From positions 1 to 46,851 of the forward strand of contig PMSS01000120.1 of the NCBI GenBank assembly GCA_003167515.1: a stretch of 46,851 nucleotides of DNA. The letters are read 5' to 3'. The notes beneath the pieces were generated by a model that was not told the DNA's origin, made no database searches, and saw only the letters and a program-made list of their open reading frames with translations. Source of the DNA: Acidobacterium sp. GTDB lineage: Bacteria > Acidobacteriota > Terriglobia > Terriglobales > Acidobacteriaceae. Positions 31,838 through 40,866 of the stretch are shown here, piece by piece. Position numbers and translations under genes: made by a program. Within the stretch, counting starts at the first letter, position 1; each line of letters starts with the position of its first letter.

Positions 31838-32071
31838 TTGATTACCGTTACGATTCGCGAGGCGGAAGCCGATCTTTCCCGTTTGATCCGGAAGGCCGGC
31901 GAGGGTGAAGAGGTCGTGATTCTCAGAGGATCGAAGCCGGTCGCCAGGCTCATCCCGGTAAGCGAAGTCAAGGGTCGTCGGCGGCCGGGATTTCTGAAGG
32001 GCAAGCTGCATGTGGGGCCGGAGTTCTTTGAACCGCTGCCCGAAGATGAGCAGTCTCGCTGGGGGAATTAG
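31838..32071 (+). CDS. Phd/YefM-family antitoxin
   Basis: A 77-residue antitoxin. The sequence ITVTIREAEADLSRLIRKAG, then EEVVILRGSKPVARLIPVSE is the Phd/YefM DNA-binding fold, and the tail FLKGKLHVGPEFFEPLPEDE is the toxin-binding segment typical of Phd proteins that pair with VapC. The start is uncertain: a TTG at 31838 fits best; the frame is open upstream but overlaps the Rrf2 gene. No VapC or Doc gene follows; the next gene is a candidate PD-(D/E)XK nuclease 20 bases away. Confidence 0.85.
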   Translation: MITVTIREAEADLSRLIRKAGEGEEVVILRGSKPVARLIPVSEVKGRRRPGFLKGKLHVGPEFFEPLPEDEQSRWGN

Positions 32072-32091
32072 CGCGAGAAATTCCGCATCGT

Positions 32092-32697
32092 ATGCGAGTC
32101 GTGATTGACGATCTGATCGTCGAGCTTGATCCCCCGCCAAATCGCATCGGCAAATGTGACGGCGGGAGGGAGCGGCACTTCACCGAAGCGGCGGTGATGC
32201 TCGCTTACGCCTTCCACTTATTTGAGACGACGATCCCGGACTTATGTGCCGTTGAGCTTCATCCCGACGGCGAGCATGGAAAGAGATTTGAAATTGCCAA
32301 ATGGCTGGCGGCGCACGGATTTCCTCTGAAGGAGTCGCGGGGTGTTACGAACTATTGCGGAAAATATGTTTGCGGGGAGCGGCAGATTCTGATTTCGGCG
32401 ACGCCCGGTCTGGGCGATGTCGTCGCCGTGACGCCCGGCGGAGCCATCATTGCCGAGTGTAAAGGAGGTATCATCAACACTCGGCATTCGGGCCAGCTTT
32501 CACGCTTGCGCAAAGGACTTTGCGAAGCAGTGGGCCTTCTGATGTCCAAGGCCAGGGGCGGGCGTCAGGTTGCAGTCGTGCCATACACCGAGACTACGCT
32601 TCGAATAGCAAAGCAGATGGCTTCCCGCGCTGATGAGGCTGGCATTGCGATCGCGCTTGTGAGGGAATCGGGAGAGGTTCTCGACGTAGCGCCTTAA
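32092..32697 (+). CDS. Candidate PD-(D/E)XK nuclease-like protein
   Basis: A 201-residue protein I cannot place in a named family. From residue about 107 it has GLGDVVAVTPGGAIIAECKG: an Asp (D109), then E122-x-K124 after a strand, which is the PD-(D/E)XK nuclease pattern. Upstream is a possible first helix with Glu (AVELHPDGEHGKRFEIAKWL). Downstream is a long helix (SGQLSRLRKGLCEAVGLLMS) and a strand RQVAVVPYTETTL. There is no signal or membrane helix. It follows a Phd antitoxin by 20 bases, in the place where a toxin normally lies. Confidence 0.65.
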   Translation: MRVVIDDLIVELDPPPNRIGKCDGGRERHFTEAAVMLAYAFHLFETTIPDLCAVELHPDGEHGKRFEIAKWLAAHGFPLKESRGVTNYCGKYVCGERQILISATPGLGDVVAVTPGGAIIAECKGGIINTRHSGQLSRLRKGLCEAVGLLMSKARGGRQVAVVPYTETTLRIAKQMASRADEAGIAIALVRESGEVLDVAP

Positions 32698-32734
32698 CCA
32701 AGCGCGGGATCATGCTTCCACGTCGTGACCGAGG

Positions 32735-34201
32735 TTATGAAGCTTGCGCTGTCAGCGGCTTTCGCGAGTCCGCGAACCATCGTGCTATCAGCACCAGCGC
32801 GATGAGGATCAGGGATAGCGTGAGGCCGGTCCATAGGCCGGAGAGTCCCCACTTGAGGCGGAAGCAGAGCAGGGCTCCGAGGGGGAGGCCGAGGATCCAG
32901 TAGCCGGCGAAGTTCATGAGCATGGGGAAGCGGGTTTCGCCGAGGCCGCGGAGGGCGCCGGTGGAGACGGTCTGGATGCCGTCGAAGATCTGAAAGCCTG
33001 CGACGATGGCGAGGATGTGCGCGCCGAGGATGAGGACGCGGGTGTCGCGTGTCCAGATGGAGATGATGGGTTTTGGGACGACGATGAGGAGGACGGCCAT
33101 GAGGGCCATGAATCCTGCGCCGATAGCGATAGCGAGGATTCCGGCGCGGCGGGCGCGGGCGGGATTGCCTGCACCAATAGCATGACCAACGGCGACCGCT
33201 GCAGCTGCGGAGATTCCCAACGGAACCATGTAGGTGTAGGCGGCGCAGCTAAGGACAATTTCGTGGGTGGCGAGGGCGATAGGGGTCAGGTGCGCGGCCA
33301 TGACGGTGACCGCCCCGAATGCAGCGACTTCGAGGACGACCTGGGATGCGGCGGGCAGGCCGAGTTGGAGGAGGGCACGGAGGCGGGTCCAGTCCGGCGC
33401 GGGCCAGTGAGTGAAGAGGGCGTGGCCGCGCTTCGACTCGTGGGACGAGGCGGCGTAGACCAGGACGCCGGCCATGTAGACACGGGCCAGACAGGTCGAA
33501 AGCGCGGAGCCGCGGACACCGAGGGCAGGGAAGCCGAAGTGGCCGTAGATGAGGATCCAGTTGAAGGCGAGGTTGACGAGGTTGGCGGTGATAAGGGCGA
33601 AGGCGACGGGGCGGACCTGGCCTACTCCCTGGAGATAGCGGCGGAATCCGCCGTAGACGAGCAGGGGGAAGGTGCCCCAGTTGAGGATGCCGACGTAGGA
33701 GCGGGTGAGGCTGGCGACGGTGGGGTCGACGCCGCGGCCAGTGAAGATCCACTGCGCGGCGAGCATGAAGAGCATGAGCAGGGGCGTAAAGGCGAGGGCG
33801 ATGTAGATGGCCTGGGCGAGCGAGCGGTGGCAGTCGTCGAAGCGGCCGGCGCCCCAGGATTGCGAGACCAGGGTGTCGAGGCCGAGGAGCAGGCCGATGC
33901 CGAAGAGAGAAGGCGCGTAGTAGATGGCGTTGCCGAGGCCGACGGCGCCGATGGCGTCGGGACCGAGACGGCCGACCATGATGAGGTCGACGATGGTCAT
34001 GGTCATCCAGCCGAGTTCGGAGAGGACGACGGGTATTGCGAGGGTGAGGAGGGCGCGGAGTTCTTCTCCGATGCGAGCGCGGTGCTGGCGCTGGTCGAAG
34101 ATCTCGACTGCGGCGACCTGGCCTGGGTGGAGCTGGGGTTCAGACGACGGGGCCTCGGCGGGCGGAATTTCGGGGTCCTGCATTTGACCTTCGGAGGACA
34201 T
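32735..34201 (-). CDS. MATE-family multidrug efflux transporter
   Basis: A 488-residue membrane protein with about twelve helices of the MATE family (cation-drug antiporters). Recognisable parts: LLTLAIPVVLSELGWMTMTI, VDLIMVGRLGPDAIGAVGLG, GLLLGLDTLVSQSWGAGRFD, and the second half ALLQLGLPAASQVVLEVAAF, LGISAAAAVAVGHAIGAGNP, IQTVSTGALRGLGETRFPML. The N-terminal 45 residues are a hydrophilic tail before the first helix. Alternative starts inside it cannot be ruled out. Nearest known relatives are NorM/DinF-like. Confidence 0.93.
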   Translation of the reverse strand: MSSEGQMQDPEIPPAEAPSSEPQLHPGQVAAVEIFDQRQHRARIGEELRALLTLAIPVVLSELGWMTMTIVDLIMVGRLGPDAIGAVGLGNAIYYAPSLFGIGLLLGLDTLVSQSWGAGRFDDCHRSLAQAIYIALAFTPLLMLFMLAAQWIFTGRGVDPTVASLTRSYVGILNWGTFPLLVYGGFRRYLQGVGQVRPVAFALITANLVNLAFNWILIYGHFGFPALGVRGSALSTCLARVYMAGVLVYAASSHESKRGHALFTHWPAPDWTRLRALLQLGLPAASQVVLEVAAFGAVTVMAAHLTPIALATHEIVLSCAAYTYMVPLGISAAAAVAVGHAIGAGNPARARRAGILAIAIGAGFMALMAVLLIVVPKPIISIWTRDTRVLILGAHILAIVAGFQIFDGIQTVSTGALRGLGETRFPMLMNFAGYWILGLPLGALLCFRLKWGLSGLWTGLTLSLILIALVLIARWFADSRKPLTAQAS

Positions 34202-34305
34202 GGAATGCCTATTTTAGGTGAGGGCGAGGCGCTGAGAGCGTGTGGTAGATTTGGGGTAGCGCGCTCTCTGCTTAAAGGGCGAGGGCAGTGAATCGGCAAG
34301 TGCGC

Positions 34306-34393
34306 GGAGAGATGGCCGAGTGGCTGAAGGCGCACGCTTGGAAAGCGTGTATACCGCAAGGTATCCGGGGTTCGAATCCCTGTCTCTCCGCCA
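34306..34393 (+). tRNA. tRNA-Ser(GGA)
   Basis: An 88-base tRNA that folds completely: acceptor GGAGAGA/TCTCTCC, a D arm starting TGGCCGAGTGGCTGAAGG, anticodon stem CACGC/GCGTG with loop TTGGAAA (anticodon GGA, serine), a long variable arm (GTATACCGCAAGGTATCC) typical of class II tRNAs, T arm GGGGTTCGAATCCC, and an encoded CCA end. Confidence 0.97.
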
Positions 34394-34433
34394 GTTTCCT
34401 TCCAGCGATATCAGAGACATCTCAAGAGACTCA

Positions 34434-34468
34434 GAGATCCCCAGTGATACTGGGGATCTCATCTTTTT
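34434..34468 (+). terminator. Intrinsic terminator after tRNA-Ser
   Basis: A perfect 12-bp stem GAGATCCCCAGT / ACTGGGGATCTC with loop GAT, followed by ATCTTTTT. It lies 40 bases past the tRNA end. Confidence 0.85.
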
Positions 34469-34851
34469 GCGTACAAGGCGGCACTAACAAGACGGCCCTA
34501 TGGACAGGGCCCTGGAGCGCATAGGATACAGGGTCCGGATAATCGGCCACGGCTTTCCGGGGACTCGCTTCAACGGTCCTGAATGAACAAGGCAGAGTGT
34601 CCAGGCAACCTAACCTCCAGGTTTCGGGCTAATTGCCGGCTCCAGAAGCGATTTGAAGTTCCCAATTGCCGACACACCTGTAGTAACTGCGATTGTCCCC
34701 TTACACCGACAAAGGACTGAGCCTGAACTGTTTAGCTTCCGCCTCGTGATCCATTTGTGTCATTCGCTTACGAGCTAGATTGAACAGAATCGAAAGCAGA
34801 TTGGGAAGATGCTTATCTCAGGCCTTTATAACAAGCCGAATCGAGGTACTC
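34469..34851 (+). other. Intergenic region between tRNA-Ser and the response regulator
   Basis: About 380 bases with no supported gene. A small inverted repeat GGCCCT-N6-AGGGCC is at 34494-34511. I see no integrase gene or repeat of the tRNA 3' end here, so there is no sign of an element inserted at this tRNA. Confidence 0.55.
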
Positions 34852-35733
34852 GTGCCCCATGTACAGGAGTTGCAGTCCAGTTCAGAAACGTCACTTATAG
34901 CTAAGTCGAGGATTCTTCTGGTGGACGACAACGACATTCTTAGAAAATCTCTCTGCCTGGTCCTTGAACATAACGGCTTTGAAGTCGTGACGGCTTCAAA
35001 TGTGAACGACGCCCTGAAACTCATTGGAGCCGAGACTTTCGATGTACTGCTGAGCGATCTGCAAATGCCCAACGCCGGCGATGGATTGACCGTCGTCAGC
35101 GCCATGCGCCACGCCAACCCCAAAGCGGTCACGCTCATCCTGAGCGGCTACCCCGAAATGAAAGCGGCTGCGGCAGCGATCCTGCTACAGACAGATGAAG
35201 TCCTGACCAAGCCCATGTCTCCTGAAGCCCTGGTAGAAACGATCAGGGGCCGGTTGAAGCTCGATATTCATGAAGCGCGCCCTATCGAGAGCGTCGCCAC
35301 GATTCTTGCCAGGGAAACGCAATCGACCATCGATGCCTGGCTCGCTCGTGTCGATCAGGAGGGGGATATATTGTCGATCCCGATGGAACATGCCGAGCGC
35401 TCTGCTTACCTTCCGCAGTTATTCCTGGACCTGGTATCTCGTCTTCAGAAACCACTTCCTCTGGGCACACGGGCGCTTGTCTCCCCCTCTGCGTCTAAGC
35501 ACGGTATCCTGCGGCGTGATCAGGGCTATACCCCGGCCATGATGGTGGAAGAGTCGCGAATGTTGCAGGTTTCCATCTTCCAGACCCTGGAGCATAATCT
35601 GACCAGTGTCGATTTCAATCTCCTGCTCGGGGATGTGATGGCTATAGCGGATGAAGTGGATTCGCAACTCGCACAGCAGATGGCCAGCTATATTTCGGAG
35701 TCAAGGAAGGACGGTAAGGAAATAGCTGCCTGA
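34852..35733 (+). CDS. Response regulator with RsbRD-like C-terminal domain
   Basis: A 293-residue protein with a GTG start after GAGG. Residues about 20-140 form a receiver domain: SRILLVDDNDILRKSLCLVL (acidic pair), the phosphoacceptor Asp in DVLLSDLQMPNAGDG, then LILSGYPEM (Ser) and VLTKPMSPEAL (conserved Lys). The C-terminal 145 residues are all-helical (ILARETQSTIDAWLARVDQE to LLLGDVMAIADEVDSQLAQQ) and resemble the RsbRD N-terminal domain found in stressosome and kinase proteins, not a DNA-binding output. A TTG 24 codons upstream is an alternative start. No histidine kinase is adjacent. Confidence 0.85.
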   Translation: MPHVQELQSSSETSLIAKSRILLVDDNDILRKSLCLVLEHNGFEVVTASNVNDALKLIGAETFDVLLSDLQMPNAGDGLTVVSAMRHANPKAVTLILSGYPEMKAAAAAILLQTDEVLTKPMSPEALVETIRGRLKLDIHEARPIESVATILARETQSTIDAWLARVDQEGDILSIPMEHAERSAYLPQLFLDLVSRLQKPLPLGTRALVSPSASKHGILRRDQGYTPAMMVEESRMLQVSIFQTLEHNLTSVDFNLLLGDVMAIADEVDSQLAQQMASYISESRKDGKEIAA

Positions 35734-35806
35734 GTCCGGATGTCTCCTCGAAATCAGGTCGCTATGAACGACTCCGGTCCAACTCCCACGCAGCCGGTGA
35801 TGATCA

Positions 35807-36445
35807 TCATCTGTCGAGATAGAGAGCGAGAAGCCCCTGGGATTCGAGTCCGAAGGTGTTGACTACGCGATTGAACGTGGCGAAGAGTGCGGCGATGTGA
35901 ACTGCCTCGGCGATCTGTAGTTCGCTCCAGCCGGTGTGAGACAGGGTCTCCACGTCAGCACGGGTGATTTCGTGGGAGCGGCTGTTCACCTTTGCCGCAA
36001 ACCTCAGCAGTGCTTGTTCGACAGCACTGAGCGATGGCGAATTAAGATCATTTTCCTGAATCGCGGATAGAGCCTCGGCGGAGCCGCCATGGACGCGGAG
36101 AAAGTATCCATGGCTGTCGGCGCAATAAGCACAGGCGTTTTGGGATGACACGAGCGTGGCGATCATCTCTTTGTGCCGGCGGATTAAGTATCCATCCACG
36201 AAGAGCAGGCTCTCAGCCAGATCGATCATGTGCCGCAGCAGGGGCGGGTGGGTGGCGAAGCACTTCAGGATTCCGGGAATATCGCGTCTGCCAAAGGCAG
36301 AGCGGAAGTGATCGTAGAGCAGCGCAACCTCACCGGTGGCCTGATCTTCCTCGATGATCGGGAGATTCCTCGACGCCGGGGGCTTATGGGTCGGGGGCCT
36401 ATGGTTCGCGACCACTGCGGAAAGCTTCTCGGATTCGGGTAGCAC
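35807..36445 (-). CDS. AhpD-like carboxymuconolactone decarboxylase family protein
   Basis: A 212-residue AhpD/CMD-family protein. The redox centre is SSQNACAYCADSHGYFLR (CxxC followed by His). Before it lies HPPLLRHMIDLAESLLFVDG, after it a helical bundle with AVEQALLRFAAKVNSRSHEI. Proteins with this centre act as disulfide-based peroxidases. The open frame runs 41 codons further, but AGGAGG stands eight bases before the GTG at 36445, and the upstream part overlaps the neighbouring gene's end. It follows the second AhpD-like gene by 46 bases, presumably one transcript. Confidence 0.87.
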   Translation of the reverse strand: MLPESEKLSAVVANHRPPTHKPPASRNLPIIEEDQATGEVALLYDHFRSAFGRRDIPGILKCFATHPPLLRHMIDLAESLLFVDGYLIRRHKEMIATLVSSQNACAYCADSHGYFLRVHGGSAEALSAIQENDLNSPSLSAVEQALLRFAAKVNSRSHEITRADVETLSHTGWSELQIAEAVHIAALFATFNRVVNTFGLESQGLLALYLDR

Positions 36446-36491
36446 GATGGGAGCCTCCTGTGAGGGACGGGTTGCGGCTGTTTTTTCGTGC

Positions 36492-37064
36492 TCAGCGGGC
36501 AGCAGTTTCCGCGGGCAGATATGTCTTGCTGACGGCGACATATCCCTCGCGCGCGACCTGCTTGCCACGTTCGCGATACAGGGCTTCGTCGCGGGGCTGA
36601 ATGGTATCGAGCCCGTCTACGTAGCGGTTGTACATACAGAAGGCCGCGGCGATCAGGACGGTATCGTGGATTTCGAGGTCGGTTGCGCCGAGGCTGCGCG
36701 CATGCGCGACGTCGGCCGCGGTGACGTTCTTGCCGCCTCGCTGGACCTTCGCCGCGATGACGAGGAGAGCCTTCAGCTTCTCTGAGATGTCCGCGTGCTG
36801 AAAGTCGCTTTTGACGCGCCTGACTAAGTCTTCGTCGCCCTTGAGATGGGCTGCGGCAATGGCGCCGTGAATGGTCTGGCAGTAGTAGCAGTCGTTCAGA
36901 GAAGAGACATAGGTGGCGATCAGCTCGCGTTCGCCAGGCGTGAGCGTGCCGGGGCCGCGCAGCAGGACTTCGACGAGTTCGTTGAGCGGTTTGGCGGTTT
37001 CGGGGCGGAAGGCCATGGCGGCGCGGATTCCGGGTAATCCTTCGGGCAGGGCAATGTGGGGCAT
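36492..37064 (-). CDS. AhpD-like peroxidase-related protein
   Basis: A 190-residue AhpD/CMD-family protein with the redox centre SSLNDCYYCQTIHGAIAAAH (CxxC, then His). Preceding it are RPETAKPLNELVEVLLRGPG and TPGERELIATYV, typical of the peroxidase-related subgroup. It ends YLPAETAAR. The two tandem genes share the CxxC-H layout but little else, so they are diverged paralogues. A purine-rich AAAGGATGAAG precedes the ATG. Confidence 0.88.
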   Translation of the reverse strand: MPHIALPEGLPGIRAAMAFRPETAKPLNELVEVLLRGPGTLTPGERELIATYVSSLNDCYYCQTIHGAIAAAHLKGDEDLVRRVKSDFQHADISEKLKALLVIAAKVQRGGKNVTAADVAHARSLGATDLEIHDTVLIAAAFCMYNRYVDGLDTIQPRDEALYRERGKQVAREGYVAVSKTYLPAETAAR

Positions 37065-37368
37065 AGAGTCTTCATCCTTTCAGGGGTGGGGATTCTCAGC
37101 GTAAACTGTGCCAGCATCTATCGAGTGAGTGGAGATCGTCAAGCACCCAAAGATGGACCTGGTGCGGCCGGCGGGGTCGGCGGGCAGATCGGTCGATGAC
37201 CATCCCATCGAGAGATGGATGGAATCCTACGCCTTTCGGTGGAAGACTTTGTTGTTGCGCGTTGAGTAAGGTGGGCTAGACCTTGTACTTTTCCGTGACC
37301 CTCGTTTTGCTCGTTGCCAAATCTCAGGACCAGCGGCCGGTATCGATGCGGCTACTGTATTCACCACG
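37065..37368 (+). other. Intergenic upstream region of the repeat-protein cassette
   Basis: About 300 bases between divergent transcripts, without a supported gene. A possible promoter for the cassette is TTGAGT-N18-TACTTT at about 37262-37291, but the -10 match is weak. Confidence 0.4.
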
Positions 37369-40300
37369 ATGAGATTCGCGGAGTCAGTGTCACGCGGAAT
37401 CCTCGCTTCGGTTCTGACCGTTGCTGCGCTTCTTTTCACGGGGTGTCATTCGGGCCTGCCGAAGCCCGAGTCGGCGCAATATACGCAATTCGTGCAGGCG
37501 TTTTACGTGGGGTTGGCAGCGATGGAGGTGGGCAACGACGTTCGCGCGGAGGACATGCTGGGCCGGGCGACGCAGTTGGCGCCGGGAGAGCCGGCGGGGT
37601 GGGCGGACTGGGGGATTCTGGCGCTGCGGCAGCGCAACTTCGACGAGGCAAAGCGGCGGCTGGACGAGGCGCACCGGCTTGCTCCGCACAACGGGCAGAT
37701 CGACGCCGATCTGGGCACGCTCGAAAGCGCGCGCGGGAATTCCGCGGTAGCCATCGCGGATTTTCGCGAAGCACTTGCTCGCGACCCGAGGAATGTACGC
37801 ACCATCTATCAGCTCGCGCTGGAGGTGGAGCGCCAGGGAGGAACGGACAGTGAGGCGGAGTTTCAGGGGCTGATGGAGCGGATCCTCGGCGCGCAGCCGG
37901 AGAATCTGCCGGCGCTGCTGGAGTTGAGCCGCATCGCCGCAAAACGCGGGGACACGGCCACCCTTCGATCTGCTGTCGCTCGCATCGCTGCGCAATCCGG
38001 CGCGTGGCCTGCCATGGTGCAGCAACGGCTTGCGGAGTTACAGAGCGCGGCTGCGAGCGCACCCGCCACGGCGGCGATCCGCAGCATTTTTCTTCGCAAC
38101 GTTCTCATGCAGGTTCCCAGTTTTCGGCAGAGTCTGGCTGTTATCAAGGCGCAACCTGGCGAGGAAGCCCAACCTTTCTTGGATTTTGCGCGGCTTCCGT
38201 CGCCGCGTTCCCGGCCTGCGGCACCCGACACAGCGATGCGTTTTGTTGCGGAGACGCTGACGGATCAACAGGGGCAGAAGTGGGACTGGATTGGCGCAGT
38301 CTCGCTGAACGATGCGCAACCGCCCGTGTTGCTGACGGCAAATGCGAAGACGGTGAGCCTGATGGGTGGCCCTGCGTTTGTGTTTCCTGGAGGCGCGCAC
38401 GGCACGGCGCCGGGGCCGGAATCTGTTCTGCCGGTGGACTTCAATTACGACTTCAAAACAGACCTGGTGCTGGCTGGCGCGGGCGGCGTGAGGTTCATGC
38501 GCCAGGATTCGCCGCAGAAATTCACCGACGTTTCGGCGCAGACGAACCTGCCGTCGGCGATTCTGAACGGCGACTATACGGGCGCGTGGGCTGTCGACAT
38601 TGAAGCGGACGGCGATCTGGACATTGTGCTGGGTTCGCAGAGCGGGGCGCCCACAGTGCTGCGCAACAACGGCGACGGGACCTTTACGCCGATCCACCCC
38701 TTCGCGGGAATCTCGGGCATGCAGCAGTTTGTGTGGGCCGATCTGGATGGCGACGGCAATCCCGATGCTTCGCTGATCGACGGCGCGGGGCGTCTCCACG
38801 TTTTTCATAACGAGAGAGCGGGGAATTTTCGCGAGATCGCCGTGCCGGGAAATCTCGGATTTTTGAAGGCGATTGCAGCCGCGGATACGCGGCACGGCGG
38901 CACCCTCGATCTGCTGGCGGTGGGAGCCGATGGGGCGATTGTGCGTCTCGTGAATCAGGACGGTGCGTGGATTTCGACGGAGATTGCACGCGTGGCAAAT
39001 CCTGAAAAGGTGTTGAGCGGGGCTGTTCGGCTGGCTACGCCGGATCTCGACAATAATGGAGCGGCCGATCTGGTGCTGATGCAGGTGGGAGTGGCGGCCA
39101 CGGATGGGGGCGCCCTGGTTTGGTTGGCTAACGAAGACGGCACGTTCACGCTGATGGATCATGCTGCGGGTCCGGCGCGCGTCTTTGCAGCCGCCGATGT
39201 GAACGGCAGCGGCCATCTGGATCTGCTGGGGCTCTCCGCAGAGGGTGAGCCGGTAAAGGGAGTCAATCACGGAACGATGCATTATCACTGGCAGGTGATT
39301 CGGACCCGGGCCGTGCAGGCGACGGGCGACCAGCGGATCAATTCGTTCGGCATCGGCGGTGAGGTTCAGATTCGTTCGGGGTTGCTGCTGCAGGCGCAGG
39401 CCATCAGCGGGCCGGAGGAGCATTTTGGGCTGGGTGAGTGGACAGAGACCGACGTGGCGCGGATTCTATGGCCGAACGGGACGGTGAATGCGGAGTTCGA
39501 GCTAAAAGACGATCAGGAGGTGCTGGCGCAGCAGCGGCTGAAGGGGTCTTGTCCGTTTCTTTTCGCGTGGGACGGGAAAGAGATGCGATTCGTGAAGGAC
39601 ACCGTGCCGTGGGGATCGGCCATCGGGTTGCGCATTGATGCGCTGGGGCCGGCCCGCATCGTTGCCACGCAGGAGTGGTACAAGATTCCGCGCGGCGATC
39701 TTGTGCCTCGTGACGGCGCGTACGATCTGCGCATCACGGGCGAGCTGTGGGAGACGTATTACTACGACTGGCTCGAACTGATGACGGTGGATCATCCGCA
39801 GGGTACGGAGGTATTCACCGATGAGCGCTTCGTCGTACCACCGGTGAAACTCGCGATCACGGCGACCGAGGCCCCGCATCCCATCGCGCGCGCGGCGGAC
39901 GATCGTGGCAACGATGTGACAGAAGTCTTGCGTTCGCTCGACGGCCGCTATCTGGATACATTTGGCCGTGGGCAATACCAGGGCGTAACGCGCGATCACT
40001 ATGTCGAGATTGATTTGGGTAATAATGTGCCCACGAGCGGGCCGCTGTATCTCATCGCACGCGGCTGGCTCCATCCATCGGATTCTTCGATCAACGTGGC
40101 GATGAGCCAGGGTCATCATGAGCAATCGAAGCCGCTGAGTCTCGAGGTTCAGGATGGGCACGGCGGATGGGTAGTGGCGCGGCCCAACCTGGGATTCCCG
40201 GCAGGGCGCAACAAGATTTGCCTGATCGATCTGACCGGGGTCTTTAGGCCTGACACGCCGCGCAAAGTGAGACTGCGGACCAACCTTGAAATCTATTGGG

Positions 40301-40866
40301 ACCAGATTCAGTGGGCGCGCGGGTTACCCGGCACACTGCTCAAGATAACCCGCATTGAGCCGTCAACCGCGGACCTGCGCTATCGCGGGTACTCAACCAT
40401 CCATCAGGCGAATGCATCGTCACCGGAGGTTCCGAACTACAACCATCTGATGTCGACTGCGCAGATTTGGCCGGACCTTGAAGGCTACTACACGCGCTTT
40501 GGTGACGTGCGCGAGTTACTGCGCAGGATCGACGACCGCTACGTGATCATGAATGCCGGCGACGAGATAGCGCTGCGCTTTCCGGCGCCGCCTCCGCCGC
40601 CACGGGGCTGGGTGCGCGATTATGTGATTGCCGGCGATGGCTGGATCAAGGACGGCGATTACAACTCAACCGATTCCGCCACCGTAGGCCCGCTGCCATA
40701 CCACGAGCGAACGGAGTATGACACGCCGCCGCTCCCGCTCGATCAGGAATGGGTCTATCGTCGTCATCCAAAAGATTGGCTCACATGGCAGACGCGCTAT
40801 GTAACTCCGGAGCCTTTCCGCAATGCTCTGAACGATGCGCCAGGGAAAACGAGACCGCAGCAATGA
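37369..40866 (+). CDS. Exported TPR-VCBS-UnbV repeat lipoprotein
   Basis: A 1,165-residue envelope protein. The N-terminus has a signal helix ending LLFTGCHS; Cys26 fits a lipobox, though with Phe at -3. TPR repeats cover about residues 40-210 (EDMLGRATQLAPGEPAGWAD, FDEAKRRLDEAHRLAPHNGQ). VCBS/FG-GAP strands with calcium-loop motifs follow at about 370-640 (DIEADGDLDIVLGSQSG, WADLDGDGNPDASLID, TPDLDNNGAADLVLM). An ASPIC/UnbV segment comes next (EEHFGLGEWTETDVARILWP), then an uncharacterised roughly 430-residue domain (AYDLRITGELWETYYYDWLE). The stop overlaps the next gene (ATGA). Confidence 0.85.
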   Translation: MRFAESVSRGILASVLTVAALLFTGCHSGLPKPESAQYTQFVQAFYVGLAAMEVGNDVRAEDMLGRATQLAPGEPAGWADWGILALRQRNFDEAKRRLDEAHRLAPHNGQIDADLGTLESARGNSAVAIADFREALARDPRNVRTIYQLALEVERQGGTDSEAEFQGLMERILGAQPENLPALLELSRIAAKRGDTATLRSAVARIAAQSGAWPAMVQQRLAELQSAAASAPATAAIRSIFLRNVLMQVPSFRQSLAVIKAQPGEEAQPFLDFARLPSPRSRPAAPDTAMRFVAETLTDQQGQKWDWIGAVSLNDAQPPVLLTANAKTVSLMGGPAFVFPGGAHGTAPGPESVLPVDFNYDFKTDLVLAGAGGVRFMRQDSPQKFTDVSAQTNLPSAILNGDYTGAWAVDIEADGDLDIVLGSQSGAPTVLRNNGDGTFTPIHPFAGISGMQQFVWADLDGDGNPDASLIDGAGRLHVFHNERAGNFREIAVPGNLGFLKAIAAADTRHGGTLDLLAVGADGAIVRLVNQDGAWISTEIARVANPEKVLSGAVRLATPDLDNNGAADLVLMQVGVAATDGGALVWLANEDGTFTLMDHAAGPARVFAAADVNGSGHLDLLGLSAEGEPVKGVNHGTMHYHWQVIRTRAVQATGDQRINSFGIGGEVQIRSGLLLQAQAISGPEEHFGLGEWTETDVARILWPNGTVNAEFELKDDQEVLAQQRLKGSCPFLFAWDGKEMRFVKDTVPWGSAIGLRIDALGPARIVATQEWYKIPRGDLVPRDGAYDLRITGELWETYYYDWLELMTVDHPQGTEVFTDERFVVPPVKLAITATEAPHPIARAADDRGNDVTEVLRSLDGRYLDTFGRGQYQGVTRDHYVEIDLGNNVPTSGPLYLIARGWLHPSDSSINVAMSQGHHEQSKPLSLEVQDGHGGWVVARPNLGFPAGRNKICLIDLTGVFRPDTPRKVRLRTNLEIYWDQIQWARGLPGTLLKITRIEPSTADLRYRGYSTIHQANASSPEVPNYNHLMSTAQIWPDLEGYYTRFGDVRELLRRIDDRYVIMNAGDEIALRFPAPPPPPRGWVRDYVIAGDGWIKDGDYNSTDSATVGPLPYHERTEYDTPPLPLDQEWVYRRHPKDWLTWQTRYVTPEPFRNALNDAPGKTRPQQ

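Noticed and set aside
33017-34291. 424-residue plus-strand frame opposite the MATE gene
   Set aside because: Antisense shadow; acidic low-complexity composition, no start signal.
34306-34851. Possible integration site at the tRNA-Ser 3' end
   Set aside because: No integrase and no direct repeat of the tRNA end were seen in the window.
38038-39423. 461-residue minus-strand frame opposite the repeat lipoprotein
   Set aside because: Arginine/histidine-rich shadow of the plus-strand gene, whose domains are well supported.
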